Made by a program: the position numbers and the translations under genes. The notes under the pieces are model-generated. The model saw only the letters and a program-made list of their open reading frames with translations. It searched no databases and was not told the DNA's origin. From Cryobacterium glucosi (GTDB lineage Bacteria; Actinomycetota; Actinomycetes; Actinomycetales; Microbacteriaceae), in the NCBI RefSeq assembly GCF_004402235.1, contig NZ_SOFS01000012.1, positions 124,001 to 188,000 of the forward strand: 64,000 bases of DNA, in the 5' to 3' direction. Shown piece after piece: positions 54,597-63,700 of the stretch (position 1 is its first letter; every line of letters starts with the position of its first letter).

Positions 54597-55559
54597 CTAG
54601 TCGGTGACGAAGCGGATGCCGTCCTGCAGGCGGCTGCGCAGGTCGAACACCTTCTCGAAGCTGCCCCGATCCATCCCCGGCAGCCCCTCGCGCAACAGGC
54701 CGACGAGCCGCGACCGCGGAATGATGACGACCGTGGGACGCCGGCCGCGGCCGGGTACCGCAAGCGGGTCGGACAGGGCGTCGTCGGGGAGCACGACGAC
54801 GAGGGCGGTGAAGCGCACGCCAAGGGCGCGCGAGAGCGCCCGCGCGGCATCCTCGAATTCATGAACGGGACGGTCCTCCGGCCGGAGGGTCTCCGCGAGG
54901 AGCTCGCCGCGCCGGAGTTCGACGGAGGCGCCCCAGTCCTCGGAGAGGATTGCGAACAGCCCGGCGGGGCCGAGGACGACATGGTCGATCGGGTCGGGGT
55001 GGGAGCCCGCGAGCACGTCGTGCCAGGCCGTGTAGCCGATGCCGAGCAGGGACACGAGGTGTGCCGTCGATTCCTGGGCGAGGGCGCGGGCCAGGCAGTG
55101 CCGGATCTCGCGGGGCGCGGAGCGGACGAGCTGGGGCGCGTACGGATCGTCGATGACGGTCCCGCGGCCGACCCACTCGCGCAGGAGCTCGAGGTACCGT
55201 TGCCGGGCGTGGCCCCCCGGGTGTCCGTACATCCGCGCACGCGGACCTGTCGCCGCCGACGAAGCGCGCGCCGAGCCTGCGGACGAACCGGAACCGGACG
55301 AACCGGAGGCGGAGCCGGTGTGCACGGTCCCGTGCTCGTTGTCCGGGTACCGGCGCCTGTCGTAATCGGCCCGGCTCTCGGGATTGCCGATCCGTTCCCA
55401 CGCCACCTGGACGGCCTGGAAGTCGGCGGCGCGACCCCCGACATCCGGGTGGGTGAGACGCAGCCTCTTGCGGTAGGCGCGTCGCAATTCCTCGCTGGTC
55501 GCCTCAGGGCTCACGCCCAGCACCTCATAGGGTGATGCCGCCGCCGGGCTCTCTGACAT
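54597..55559 (-). CDS. J-domain and NERD-like fusion protein
   Basis: 320 residues. An N-terminal J domain (residues 9-70) has the HPD motif in RLTHPDVGG and YEVLGVSPEATSEELRRAYRK, so it can stimulate a DnaK. A Ser/Gly linker follows (about 80-105). The C-terminal part contains PIDHVVLGPAGLFAILSED, the core of the nuclease-related NERD domain, though the catalytic residues cannot be confirmed. No Zn-finger or G/F region, so it is a class III J protein. Start ATG 55559. Confidence 0.78.
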   Translation of the reverse strand: MSESPAAASPYEVLGVSPEATSEELRRAYRKRLRLTHPDVGGRAADFQAVQVAWERIGNPESRADYDRRRYPDNEHGTVHTGSASGSSGSGSSAGSARASSAATGPRARMYGHPGGHARQRYLELLREWVGRGTVIDDPYAPQLVRSAPREIRHCLARALAQESTAHLVSLLGIGYTAWHDVLAGSHPDPIDHVVLGPAGLFAILSEDWGASVELRRGELLAETLRPEDRPVHEFEDAARALSRALGVRFTALVVVLPDDALSDPLAVPGRGRRPTVVIIPRSRLVGLLREGLPGMDRGSFEKVFDLRSRLQDGIRFVTD

Positions 55560-55713
55560 CCTCGCGGTCTCTTTCGTTCGATCGTGTGCGGCAAGCCGCC
55601 GTCCGGGGTCTGACCTGTGTCAGACGTTCTCTTCACCTTATCGACCGTTTCTGTCATCTCGCCCCACCCGAGCCGCTCACGGGATCCTGACGGATCTGTG
55701 GGACGATCGGCCC

Positions 55714-56364
55714 ATGAAGACCTGGGAACGCCTGACGGTGCGTCGCTCGAGCACCCGCCTGATCGTGATGGCCGTGATCGGCCTTGCCGCCGGGGTGGTG
55801 GCGTCGATCGGGGGCGACTGGGTGCTCGCCCCGATCGTGGGCTGGGCAGCGGCCTGCGTGACGTTCATCGCCTGGGTCTGGATCGTGATCGGGCCGATGG
55901 ACGCCGCGACGACCGCGACGCATGCGACCCGTGAGGACCCGTCCCGGGGCGTGTCCGACCTGCTCGTGCTCCTGATCAGCCTCGCGAGCCTCGGCGCGCT
56001 CGGCCTTCTGCTCGTCGAAACGCATTCCACGACGGGAGCAGCGCAGGTCGTGCTGGCCCTGTTGTCCGTGCTGAGCGTCGTGCTGTCCTGGACGCTTCTG
56101 CACACCTTGTTCACCCTCCGCTATGCCCGGCTCTACTACGAGGGGGCGGATGGCGGGATCGAATTCAACCAGACAGCGCCGCCGAGCTACGGGGACTTCG
56201 CCTATCTCGCATTCACCCTCGGCATGACGTTCCAGGTGTCGGACACCAACCTGAAGACACACATCATCCGGATGACGGCGCTGCGCCACGGCCTGCTGTC
56301 CTACCTCTTCGGATCCGTGATCCTTGCGACGATGATCAACCTCGTCGCCGGGCTGCTGCACTGA
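55714..56364 (+). CDS. DUF1345 membrane protein
   Basis: 216 residues with about five membrane helices. The stretch SLASLGALGLLLVETHS, the SWTLLHTLFTLRYARLYY segment and the YGDFAYLAFTLGMTFQVSDTN stretch are typical of DUF1345. Function unknown. ATG at 55714 without clear Shine-Dalgarno sequence. A small hairpin (GCCCG-GCTT-CGGGC, 56365-56378) follows the stop. Confidence 0.88.
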   Translation: MKTWERLTVRRSSTRLIVMAVIGLAAGVVASIGGDWVLAPIVGWAAACVTFIAWVWIVIGPMDAATTATHATREDPSRGVSDLLVLLISLASLGALGLLLVETHSTTGAAQVVLALLSVLSVVLSWTLLHTLFTLRYARLYYEGADGGIEFNQTAPPSYGDFAYLAFTLGMTFQVSDTNLKTHIIRMTALRHGLLSYLFGSVILATMINLVAGLLH

Positions 56365-56397
56365 GCCCGGCTTCGGGCCAGGCGCTGGGCCGGACGT

Positions 56398-57243
56398 TCA
56401 GCCGGCGAACGCGCGCACGGGCAGGCCGGTGACCCCGGCATCCACCCGGAACAACGATCCGGCGAGTGCCTCTTCCCCGTCGTCGAGGCCTTCCCGTGAC
56501 GTCGTGATGAAAAGCTCGTCCAGGTTCGGTCCGCCGAAGGTGCACGCGGTGACGCGGCTTGCGGCGACCTCGACGACCTCGTCCAGGCGGCCATCCTGCG
56601 TGTAGCGATGCACGGCGCTGCCGCCGTAGAGTGCCACCCAGACCCCGCCGTCGCTGTCGACGGTGAGACCGTCGGGAAAGCCGGACTCCGCCGGGATCTC
56701 GACAAAACTGCGCAGGCCCGTCAGGCCCGTCTCTGCACTGTAGTCGAACACCGCGACCCGGCCCGTCGCGGTGTCGTTGTAGTAGGCGAGGGAGCCGTCC
56801 GGGCTCCAGTCCAGCCCGTTGGAGATGGTGAGGCCGGTCAGGACGACCTCGACCGAGCCGTCCGGGTCGAGGCGGCGGAGGGAACCGGCGCCCGGGTACT
56901 GGTCGAACGCCATCGAACCGCAGTAGAACCGGCCGTCCGGGTCGCAGCCGCCCTCGTTGAGTCTCAGGAGCGGATCGCTCCAGAGCTCCCCGAGTTCGGT
57001 GATCGTCCCTTCGGCATCCTCGAGGGCGAAACCGCGCTGCAGGGCCAGGACGGCGCCGCCCGCGCGGCGCGGCCGCACGGTCACGACCATGCTGCCGACG
57101 TGCCTGCGATGCACGGTGTCACCGTCCAGCGAGAGGATGTCTCCCGCGAACATGTCGAGCCAGCGCAGGCCGCCCCAGGACGGGGACCATACGGGGCCCT
57201 CACCGTGGAAGGCGAGGGGATCGGTACGCTGTTCGGCCTGCAC
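56398..57243 (-). CDS. SMP-30/gluconolactonase family protein
   Basis: 281 residues, six-bladed beta-propeller. Metal ligands: Glu in HGEGPVW near residue 14, Asn in LNEGGCDPDGRFYCG, Asn/Asp in ISNGLDWSPDG and Asp in FPDGLTVDSDGG. It probably hydrolyses a sugar lactone in the cytosol. The GTG at 57243 is chosen as it starts nine bases after the upstream small gene; the frame is open far upstream only as a GC-rich shadow. Confidence 0.88.
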   Translation of the reverse strand: MQAEQRTDPLAFHGEGPVWSPSWGGLRWLDMFAGDILSLDGDTVHRRHVGSMVVTVRPRRAGGAVLALQRGFALEDAEGTITELGELWSDPLLRLNEGGCDPDGRFYCGSMAFDQYPGAGSLRRLDPDGSVEVVLTGLTISNGLDWSPDGSLAYYNDTATGRVAVFDYSAETGLTGLRSFVEIPAESGFPDGLTVDSDGGVWVALYGGSAVHRYTQDGRLDEVVEVAASRVTACTFGGPNLDELFITTSREGLDDGEEALAGSLFRVDAGVTGLPVRAFAG

Positions 57244-57251
57244 GGGGTTGC

Positions 57252-57416
57252 TCAGTCGCGCAGGATCTGGACGGGAATCGCCACGGCGAGGGCCACGCAG
57301 AGGATCCCGCCGAAGAAGATGGGCAACTGGCCCGCGGTGACCGTGAAGGCGAACCCGAAGAGCCACAGTCCGAAGACGAACACGGCCATCGCGACGATGA
57401 AGGCGACAATTTTCAT
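57252..57416 (-). CDS. Small two-helix membrane protein
   Basis: 54 residues. Two membrane helices (IVAFIVAMAVFVFGLWLFGFAF and FFGGILCVALAVAIPVQIL) and almost no soluble part. ATG with AAAGGA seven bases ahead; the frame extends 13 codons upstream without a ribosome-binding site. It lies between the YedK gene and the SMP-30 gene. Function unknown. Confidence 0.72.
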   Translation of the reverse strand: MKIVAFIVAMAVFVFGLWLFGFAFTVTAGQLPIFFGGILCVALAVAIPVQILRD

Positions 57417-57470
57417 AGGGGTCCTTTCGACACCGGCCCGGCCGTTCCGTGCCATGACGAGCGTAGCCGC

Positions 57471-58169
57471 TCAGGCGACCGGTTCGATGAGTTCGGGCCC
57501 GTCGCCGATGAGGGGCGCAACCTCGTGGAACCGCAAACCCTCCACGGATTCCGCGGAGGCGGCCACGGCCGCGTCCACGAACTCCTGGTCGCCGACCGTG
57601 TGCGGGTCGAGCCACTGGTCCCAGGTCTCCTCCGGGAGCACGACGGGCATCCGCTCGTGAAGGCCCCGGAGACGGCCACTCGACTCCTGGGTGAGGATCG
57701 TGGCGCTCAGCACCCATCGCGCCGGGTCGTCTTCCGTGAGGGCAGGGTTGCGCCACCACGCGTAGAGACCGGCGAGGGCCAGGGGCAGCCCATCGTCCGA
57801 GTGAACGAAGTACGGGGTCTTGACGGTGCCTTCGGTGTGCCATTCGTAGTAACCGGTGGCGGGCACGAGAGCACGCCGCGATGCGAGGGAGGGCTGGAAG
57901 GTGGGCTTCTCCCCCACCGTCTCCGACCGGGCGTTGAACGTCGGGAACTTCGACACGAGCGCCGACGCGAAGGACGGAACGAGCGACCAGCGCGCAGACT
58001 CGATCCTGCGCACGACGGCGCCTGATTTCGCCGACTCGAGCACGATCGGAATCCGCTCGGTTGGCTTGATGTTCCACGACGGTTCCGGGAGGTCCTCGCC
58101 CTCATGCTCGACGTCGAACATCGCGGCGAGGTCCGGCGCCGTGTCCGTGATGATGAATCGACCACACAT
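57471..58169 (-). CDS. SOS response-associated peptidase YedK/HMCES
   Basis: 232 residues. Catalytic Cys2 in MCGRF, Asn in FNARSET, Glu in PATGYYEWH and His in LHERMPVVL complete the SRAP active site. It cross-links to abasic sites in single-stranded DNA and protects them. It diverges from the SOS-controlled imuA'-imuB-dnaE2 operon across a gap of 110 bases; the SOS box lies nearer to imuA', so shared control is possible but unproven. Confidence 0.95.
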   Translation of the reverse strand: MCGRFIITDTAPDLAAMFDVEHEGEDLPEPSWNIKPTERIPIVLESAKSGAVVRRIESARWSLVPSFASALVSKFPTFNARSETVGEKPTFQPSLASRRALVPATGYYEWHTEGTVKTPYFVHSDDGLPLALAGLYAWWRNPALTEDDPARWVLSATILTQESSGRLRGLHERMPVVLPEETWDQWLDPHTVGDQEFVDAAVAASAESVEGLRFHEVAPLIGDGPELIEPVA

Positions 58170-58244
58170 GGTCTCAGGCTAGCGCGGCCCACCGACAACC
58201 CTCTCCCCGGGCATCGGCCGTGCATCCGCCCGCCCCGGATCGTC

Positions 58245-58273
58245 TTGACTTAATCGAATGTCTGTTCGAATAT
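58245..58273 (+). promoter_or_regulatory. SOS (LexA) box within the promoter of the mutasome operon
   Basis: TTGACT (-35, 58245-58250), a 17-base spacer and GAATAT (-10, 58268-58273) enclose TCGAATGTCTGTTCGA (58254-58269), whose TCGAA/TTCGA arms are perfect and match the Gram-positive/actinobacterial SOS box CGAAC-N4-GTTCG with one change. LexA there would block RNA polymerase. The -10 ends six bases before the GTG of imuA'. Confidence 0.88.
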
Positions 58274-58279
58274 GGTGGG

Positions 58280-58990
58280 GTGTCCAGTTTCCCCGTCCCC
58301 CGCAGCGGACCCGACCCGCGAGAACTCGCGGCCGGGTTGCAGGCGCGCATCCGCGGGATGGAATCCACTCGGGCGGGACTCGAAAGCCGCCAGGCGGCAA
58401 CGGGATTCGCCGGCCTCCTGCCGGGCGGCGCGCTCAGGCCCGGGTCGGTCTACACCGTGGACGGCTCCGTCTCCCTCATTCTCGCGCTCCTCGCCGGGCC
58501 GTCCCAGGCCGGGTCCTGGTGCGGGATCATCGGGCTGCCCGACCTCAGTCCCGAAGCGGCGACGAGCCTCGGCATCGACCTCACGCGCCTCGTCCTGGTC
58601 CCTGCGCCGGGCGACCAGTGGCTCACCGTCACGGCGGCCCTCGCGGACGTTCTCCCCGTCGTCGCGGTGCGACCGACGCGGCGGGTCTCGGAGGCGGAGG
58701 CCTCCCGGCTCGCCGCCCGGCTCCGGCAACGCGGGTGCACACTCCTCGTCGCCGGCGATTGGCCGCAGGCCGAGGCGAGGCTCTCCGTGCGCTCAAGCAC
58801 CTGGACCGGGCTCGGCGACGGTCACGGTCACCTCACGGGACGCGAGGTGACCGTCGCGGCGTCCGCGCGCTCCGGCGCACCCCGCACCGCACGGATGTCG
58901 CTCGCCGGCGGCCCGGCGGAGGCAGAGTCCGTCGACCCGCCCCGCCTCGGTATCCCCTTCGGCGCGCACCGGTACAGCGAGGCGGTCTGA
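58280..58990 (+). CDS. imuA: ImuA'-type mutasome accessory protein
   Basis: 236 residues. RecA-like in layout (GFAGLLPGGALRPGSVYTVDGSV near residues 45-65, where RecA has its Walker A, though here the P-loop is lost) and always next to imuB in Actinobacteria. It helps the ImuB/DnaE2 translesion complex. The GTG at 58280 starts six bases after the -10 box, so the mRNA is leaderless; an open frame from 58220 would start before the promoter and is rejected. It is two bases from imuB. Confidence 0.85.
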   Translation: MSSFPVPRSGPDPRELAAGLQARIRGMESTRAGLESRQAATGFAGLLPGGALRPGSVYTVDGSVSLILALLAGPSQAGSWCGIIGLPDLSPEAATSLGIDLTRLVLVPAPGDQWLTVTAALADVLPVVAVRPTRRVSEAEASRLAARLRQRGCTLLVAGDWPQAEARLSVRSSTWTGLGDGHGHLTGREVTVAASARSGAPRTARMSLAGGPAEAESVDPPRLGIPFGAHRYSEAV

Positions 58991-58992
58991 CA

Positions 58993-60630
58993 ATGACAGC
59001 ACTCACCGGTACGACAGTGGGGCACCCGCACGGACCCGAGCGCACCCTGGTGCTCTGGTGCCCCGACTGGCCCGTGACGGCGGCCAGGGTGCGCGCCGGG
59101 CTCCCGGAGGACGTGCCCCTCGTGCTCGTCGACCGCGGCATCGTATTTGCCTGCTCGCCGGCGGCCCGCACGACGGGCGTGCGGAGAGGACTCGCCGCCC
59201 GCGAGGCCCAGTTCCGCTGCCCGGAGCTCGTCGTGCTCGGCTACGACCGCGTACTCGACGACCGGGCCTTCGAACCCGTCATCGAGCGGCTCGAGGACAC
59301 GACACCCGGCGTGCAGGTCCTGCGTCCCGGACTCTGCGCCATCCGCTCCCGCGGGCCTGCCCGGTTCTACGGCAGCGAAGAGGCGGCCGCGGACGCCCTC
59401 GTCGCGTGCGTCGCGGGGCTCGGGATCCCCGGCGCCCGGGTCGGCATCGCGGACGGCGCCTTCGCCGCGGAACAGGTCGCCAGGGACCAGGCCCCCACCC
59501 CGGTCAGGGTGGTTCTCCCCGGGGGGTCAGCGGCCTTTCTCGCCGTCCGCCCGGTCACGACCCTCGTCGACGCCGGGCTCATCGACAGGGACCTCGCGAC
59601 CCTGCTGCGCCGCCTGGGCGTGCACACGCTGAGGGACTTCGCGGCGCTCCCCGCCGACCGGGTGCGGCACCGGTTCGGAGCGGCAGCGGCCCGCGCCCAC
59701 CGGATCGCAGGGGCGGCGGACGATGGCCGAGTCGTTCCCCGGGTCCCTCCCCGCCACCGGGAGGTGGCCTTCGACTGGGAACCTCCCCTCGACAGGGTCG
59801 ACCAGGTCACCTTCGCCATCCGGGCGGGACTCGACGCCTTCGTCGGCGACCTCGCCGCCTCGCGCCTGGTCTGCACCGAAGTCACGATCGAGGTGTGCAC
59901 CGAGGCCGCGGCGGGGGCAGGAGCCGTGCACACGCGTTCGTGGCGGCATCCGCGTTGGTTCACCGGCGCGGACATCGCCGACCGGGTGCGGTGGCAACTG
60001 CAGGGGGCCGGCCCCGGTGCGAGCGAGCTCGAAGCCGCCATCACCCGGGTGCGGATCATCCCCGAACGCGTGGACTCGACAGCCGATCACGAGCAGGGTC
60101 TCTGGGACTCCGGGCCAGACGAGCGGATCCACCACGCGCTCACCCGGGTCCAGGGCCTGCTCGGGCACGACGGGGTGCTCACCGCAATCAGTGCGGGCGG
60201 CCGGCTACTCAGGGACCGCCGGGTGCTCGTTCCCTGGGGCGACGCCGTCCCCGTCGTCCCCGCCCAGCCGGCCTCGGCACGCGAACGCACGGCCACGGCG
60301 CCCTGGCCTGGCAGCCTCCCCGGGCTCTCCCCCGCGACCGTTTTCCTGGAATCGCCGTCGGTCCTGCTCCACGCCACGGACGGCGCTGCCGTCGGCGTCG
60401 ACGAGCGGGGCATCCTCTCCGGGACTCCTGCCGCCTTCTCTCAAACCGGGCGAACCGACGACCTGTCCCCTGTCACGGCCTGGGCCGGACCCTGGCCGCT
60501 CGTCGAACGCTGGTGGGATCTCGCCAGGGCGCACCACGGCCATCGCCTCCAGCTCGTGGACGGATCGGGCGCGGCCTGGCTGCTCCTGCTCGAGTCCGCC
60601 CGCTGGGTTGCGGAGGCCCGGTATGACTGA
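58993..60630 (+). CDS. imuB: ImuB, catalytically inactive Y-family polymerase adaptor
   Basis: 545 residues. Y-family fold (LVLWCPDWPVTAARV, VVLGYDRVLDDRAFEPVIERLED) with the palm acidic residues partly missing: the usual YxxVDxxx-type SxDE catalytic cluster is not found, as in other ImuB. It links DnaE2 to the sliding clamp; a candidate clamp-binding motif could not be fixed by eye. ATG two bases after the imuA' stop. The end overlaps a 27-codon repeat frame that leads into dnaE2. Confidence 0.92.
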   Translation: MTALTGTTVGHPHGPERTLVLWCPDWPVTAARVRAGLPEDVPLVLVDRGIVFACSPAARTTGVRRGLAAREAQFRCPELVVLGYDRVLDDRAFEPVIERLEDTTPGVQVLRPGLCAIRSRGPARFYGSEEAAADALVACVAGLGIPGARVGIADGAFAAEQVARDQAPTPVRVVLPGGSAAFLAVRPVTTLVDAGLIDRDLATLLRRLGVHTLRDFAALPADRVRHRFGAAAARAHRIAGAADDGRVVPRVPPRHREVAFDWEPPLDRVDQVTFAIRAGLDAFVGDLAASRLVCTEVTIEVCTEAAAGAGAVHTRSWRHPRWFTGADIADRVRWQLQGAGPGASELEAAITRVRIIPERVDSTADHEQGLWDSGPDERIHHALTRVQGLLGHDGVLTAISAGGRLLRDRRVLVPWGDAVPVVPAQPASARERTATAPWPGSLPGLSPATVFLESPSVLLHATDGAAVGVDERGILSGTPAAFSQTGRTDDLSPVTAWAGPWPLVERWWDLARAHHGHRLQLVDGSGAAWLLLLESARWVAEARYD

Positions 60631-60706
60631 CGACGGAACCACTGGGAACGGTATGGCTGAGAACGGTATGGCTGACAACGGTATGACTCAGAACGGAACC
60701 GACTGA
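60623..60706 (+). CDS. 27-residue repeat frame bridging imuB and dnaE2
   Basis: An ATG eight bases inside the imuB end opens a 27-codon frame (MTDDGTTGNGMAENG.. with three NGM units) whose TGA shares its A with the dnaE2 ATG (TGATG). It is built on a 15-base tandem repeat. Both overlaps suggest stop-start translational coupling from imuB through this frame to dnaE2. Whether the peptide has its own role is unknown; the frame may serve only as a ribosome bridge. Confidence 0.45.
   Translation: MTDDGTTGNGMAENGMADNGMTQNGTD
60645..60689. repeat. Three tandem 15-bp repeats between imuB and dnaE2
   Basis: GAACGGTATGGCTGA-like units (GGAACGGTATGGCTG, AGAACGGTATGGCTG, ACAACGGTATGACTC in register) encode the NGM pentapeptide repeat. 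A further partial copy (GAACGGAACCGACTGA) reaches the dnaE2 start. Confidence 0.7.
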
Positions 60707-63700
60707 TGGGCTGGAGCAATCCCCCGATCCCGTGGTCCGAACTCGAGCGCGCCCTCTCCGACCGGCGCCGCCCCGGCGGTCCGCCCGCGGGAGCCGACGG
60801 CGGCGACAGCCCGGCGTGGTCGGGCAGGCGCAGGCCATACCGCCCGGCGGAGCCCGCCGTTCCGGCCGGCTCAACCACGCGGGCTGCCCTCGTGCCGTAC
60901 GCCGAACTGCACGCGCACTCCAACTTCAGCTTCCTCGACGGCGCGAGTTCGCCGGAGGCCCTGCTCGAGGAGGCCTCGAGGCTCGGACTCTCCGCTCTCG
61001 CCCTGGCCGACCATGACGGGCTCTACGGCGCCGTGCGCCTCGCCGAGACGGCCGAGAGCTTTCCCAACCTGGCCACCATCTTCGGAGCAGAGCTGTCCCT
61101 CGGCCTCGGCGAGCCGCAGGCCGGCGTTCCCGACCCGGTCGGCTCCCACCTGCTCGTTCTCGCCCGCGGCCAGGCCGGCTACCATCGGCTCGCCGCCGCC
61201 CTCACGAGCGCCCATCTCGCGGGAGGCGAGAAGGGCCGTCCGGTCTACGACATCGAGGATCTCGCAGCCCAGGCCGACGGCACCTGGGCCGTGCTGACCG
61301 GATGCCGCAAGGGCGCCGTGCGCCGGGCTCTCGTCACAGGGGGGCCTGCTGCTGCGGCGAGGGAACTGGCCGGACTCGTGCGCCTCTTCGGCAGGGACAA
61401 CGTCTTCGTGGAACTGTACGACCACGGCTACCCCGCGGACAGCGCCGGCAACGACGCCCTCGCGGGCCTCGCCGCTGACGCGGGCCTGCCGGTGCTCGCC
61501 ACGAACGCCGTGCATTACGCAACGCCGGCAGGTTCCCGGCTCGCCTCCGCGCTCGCCGCCGTGCGCGCCCGGCGCAGCCTCGACCAGATGGACGGCTGGC
61601 TCCCCGGCTCCGACGGAGCGCACCTGCGCGGCGGCGCCGAAATGGCCGCCCGGTTCGCGCGCTATCCCGGCGCGGTCGCGAACACCGTTCCGCTCGCCGC
61701 CGAACTCGCCTTCTCGCTACGCCGGGCGCGCCCCCGCCTTCCCCGCCAGGATGTCCCTGCGGGGCACACACCGATGACCTGGTTGCGGTCCCTGGTCACG
61801 GACGGCGTCGCCGAGAAGTACCCGGGAGCTTCTCCGTCGGTGCTCGAACGCATCGAGAAGGAACTCGCGGTCATCGAGGCCAAGGACTTCCCCGGCTACT
61901 TCCTGATCGTGCACGACATCGTCCGGTTCGCGCGCAGCCGCGGCATCCTCTGTCAGGGCCGCGGCTCTGCGGCGAACTCGGCCGTCTGCTTCGTGCTCGG
62001 CATCACCGCGGTCGACTCCATCTTCTACCGGCTCCCCTTCGAACGCTTCCTGTCGAGCCTTCGCGACGAGGAGCCGGACATCGACGTCGACTTCGACTCC
62101 GACCGGCGCGAGGAGGTCATCCAGTACGTCTACGGCCGTTACGGCAGGCTCAACGCGGCCCAGGTAGCGAACGTCATCACCTACCGGCCGAAGGTCGCCG
62201 TGCGCGACATGTCCAAGGCGCTCGGCTTCAGCACGGGCCAGCAGGACGCCTGGTCCAAGCAGGTCGAGCGCTGGAGCGAATCCGTCTCGAGTCCGGAACA
62301 CGACATCCCCCCGCTCGTGACCGACCTCGCCGAGCAGCTGCTCGGCTCCCCCAGGCACCTCGGCATCCACTCCGGCGGCATGGTCCTGACCGACCGCCCC
62401 GTCGGCGAGGTCTGCCCGATCGAGCCGGCCAGGATGGACAACCGGACAGTGCTGCAGTGGGACAAGGACGACTGCGCCTGGATGGGCCTGGTGAAGTTCG
62501 ACCTGCTCGGACTCGGCATGCTCGCGGCCATCCAGTACACCTTCGACCTCACCGCAGAACACCTCGGCGAGACCTGGACCCTCGCGACCATCCCCCGCGA
62601 GGAAGCCGGCGTCTACGACCAGCTCTGCCGGGCGGACTCCGTCGGAGTCTTCCAGGTCGAGAGCCGCGCCCAGATGGGCACCCTGCCCCGCCTCCAGCCG
62701 CGCCGCTTCTACGACCTCGTCGTCGAGATCGCCCTGATCCGGCCGGGGCCCATCCAGGGCGGCGCCGTGCATCCCTACATCCGGCGCAAGCTCGGCCAGG
62801 AACCGGTGACGTACCTGCACCCGAAACTCGAGCCCGTGCTCGAACGCACACTCGGCATCCCGCTCTTCCAGGAGCAACTCATGCAGATGGCCATGGCCGT
62901 CGGCGGGTGCTCCGGCGAGGACGCCGACCTGCTCCGTCGCGCGATGGGATCCAAGCGCGGCATCGAGAAGATCTCCACCCTCCGCGACCGGCTCTACGCC
63001 GGGATGGCGTCGAACGGCATCACCGGGGACGTGGCCGACACGATCTACGCTAAGATCGAGGCCTTCGCCAACTTCGGCTTCGCGGAGAGCCACTCGATCA
63101 GCTTCGCCCTGCTCGTGTACGCGAGCGCCTGGTTGCGCCTGCACTACCCCGGCGCCTTCCTGGCCGCCCTCCTCCGCGCCCAGCCGATGGGCTTCTACTC
63201 TCCGCAGTCGCTCGTCGCGGACGCCCGCCGCCACGGCGTCACCGTGCTCCGTCCGGACATCCTCCGATCGGGCGCCGACGCGGGCCTCGAAACCACCGAC
63301 GGTCCCCCGACAGTTCGCCGTTCGGTGTGCCTGTGCCCAGAGCAGCCTCCGGTGCCGCCCTTCGACCGAGCTGTTCCGCCGGACTGGGCAGACCACCGCA
63401 GGGACGGCGACTTCGCGGTGCGCCTCGGCCTGGCCGAGGTCTCCGGCATCGGCGGCGACCTGGCGGGCCGCATCGTCGCAGAGCGCGGCCTCAACGGGCC
63501 GTACCTGTCGATGGCGGATGCCGCGGGGCGGGTCGGCCTGAACACGGAACAGCTCGAGGCGCTCGCCGCCGCCGGTGCTTTCTCCGGTCTCGGGCTCGAA
63601 CCGCGGACCGCGCTGTGGACGGCCGGAGAGGCGGCGACCGAACGACCGAACCACCTCAGCGGAACCGCCGTCACCGTGCAGCCGCCTCTGCTCGACCTGC

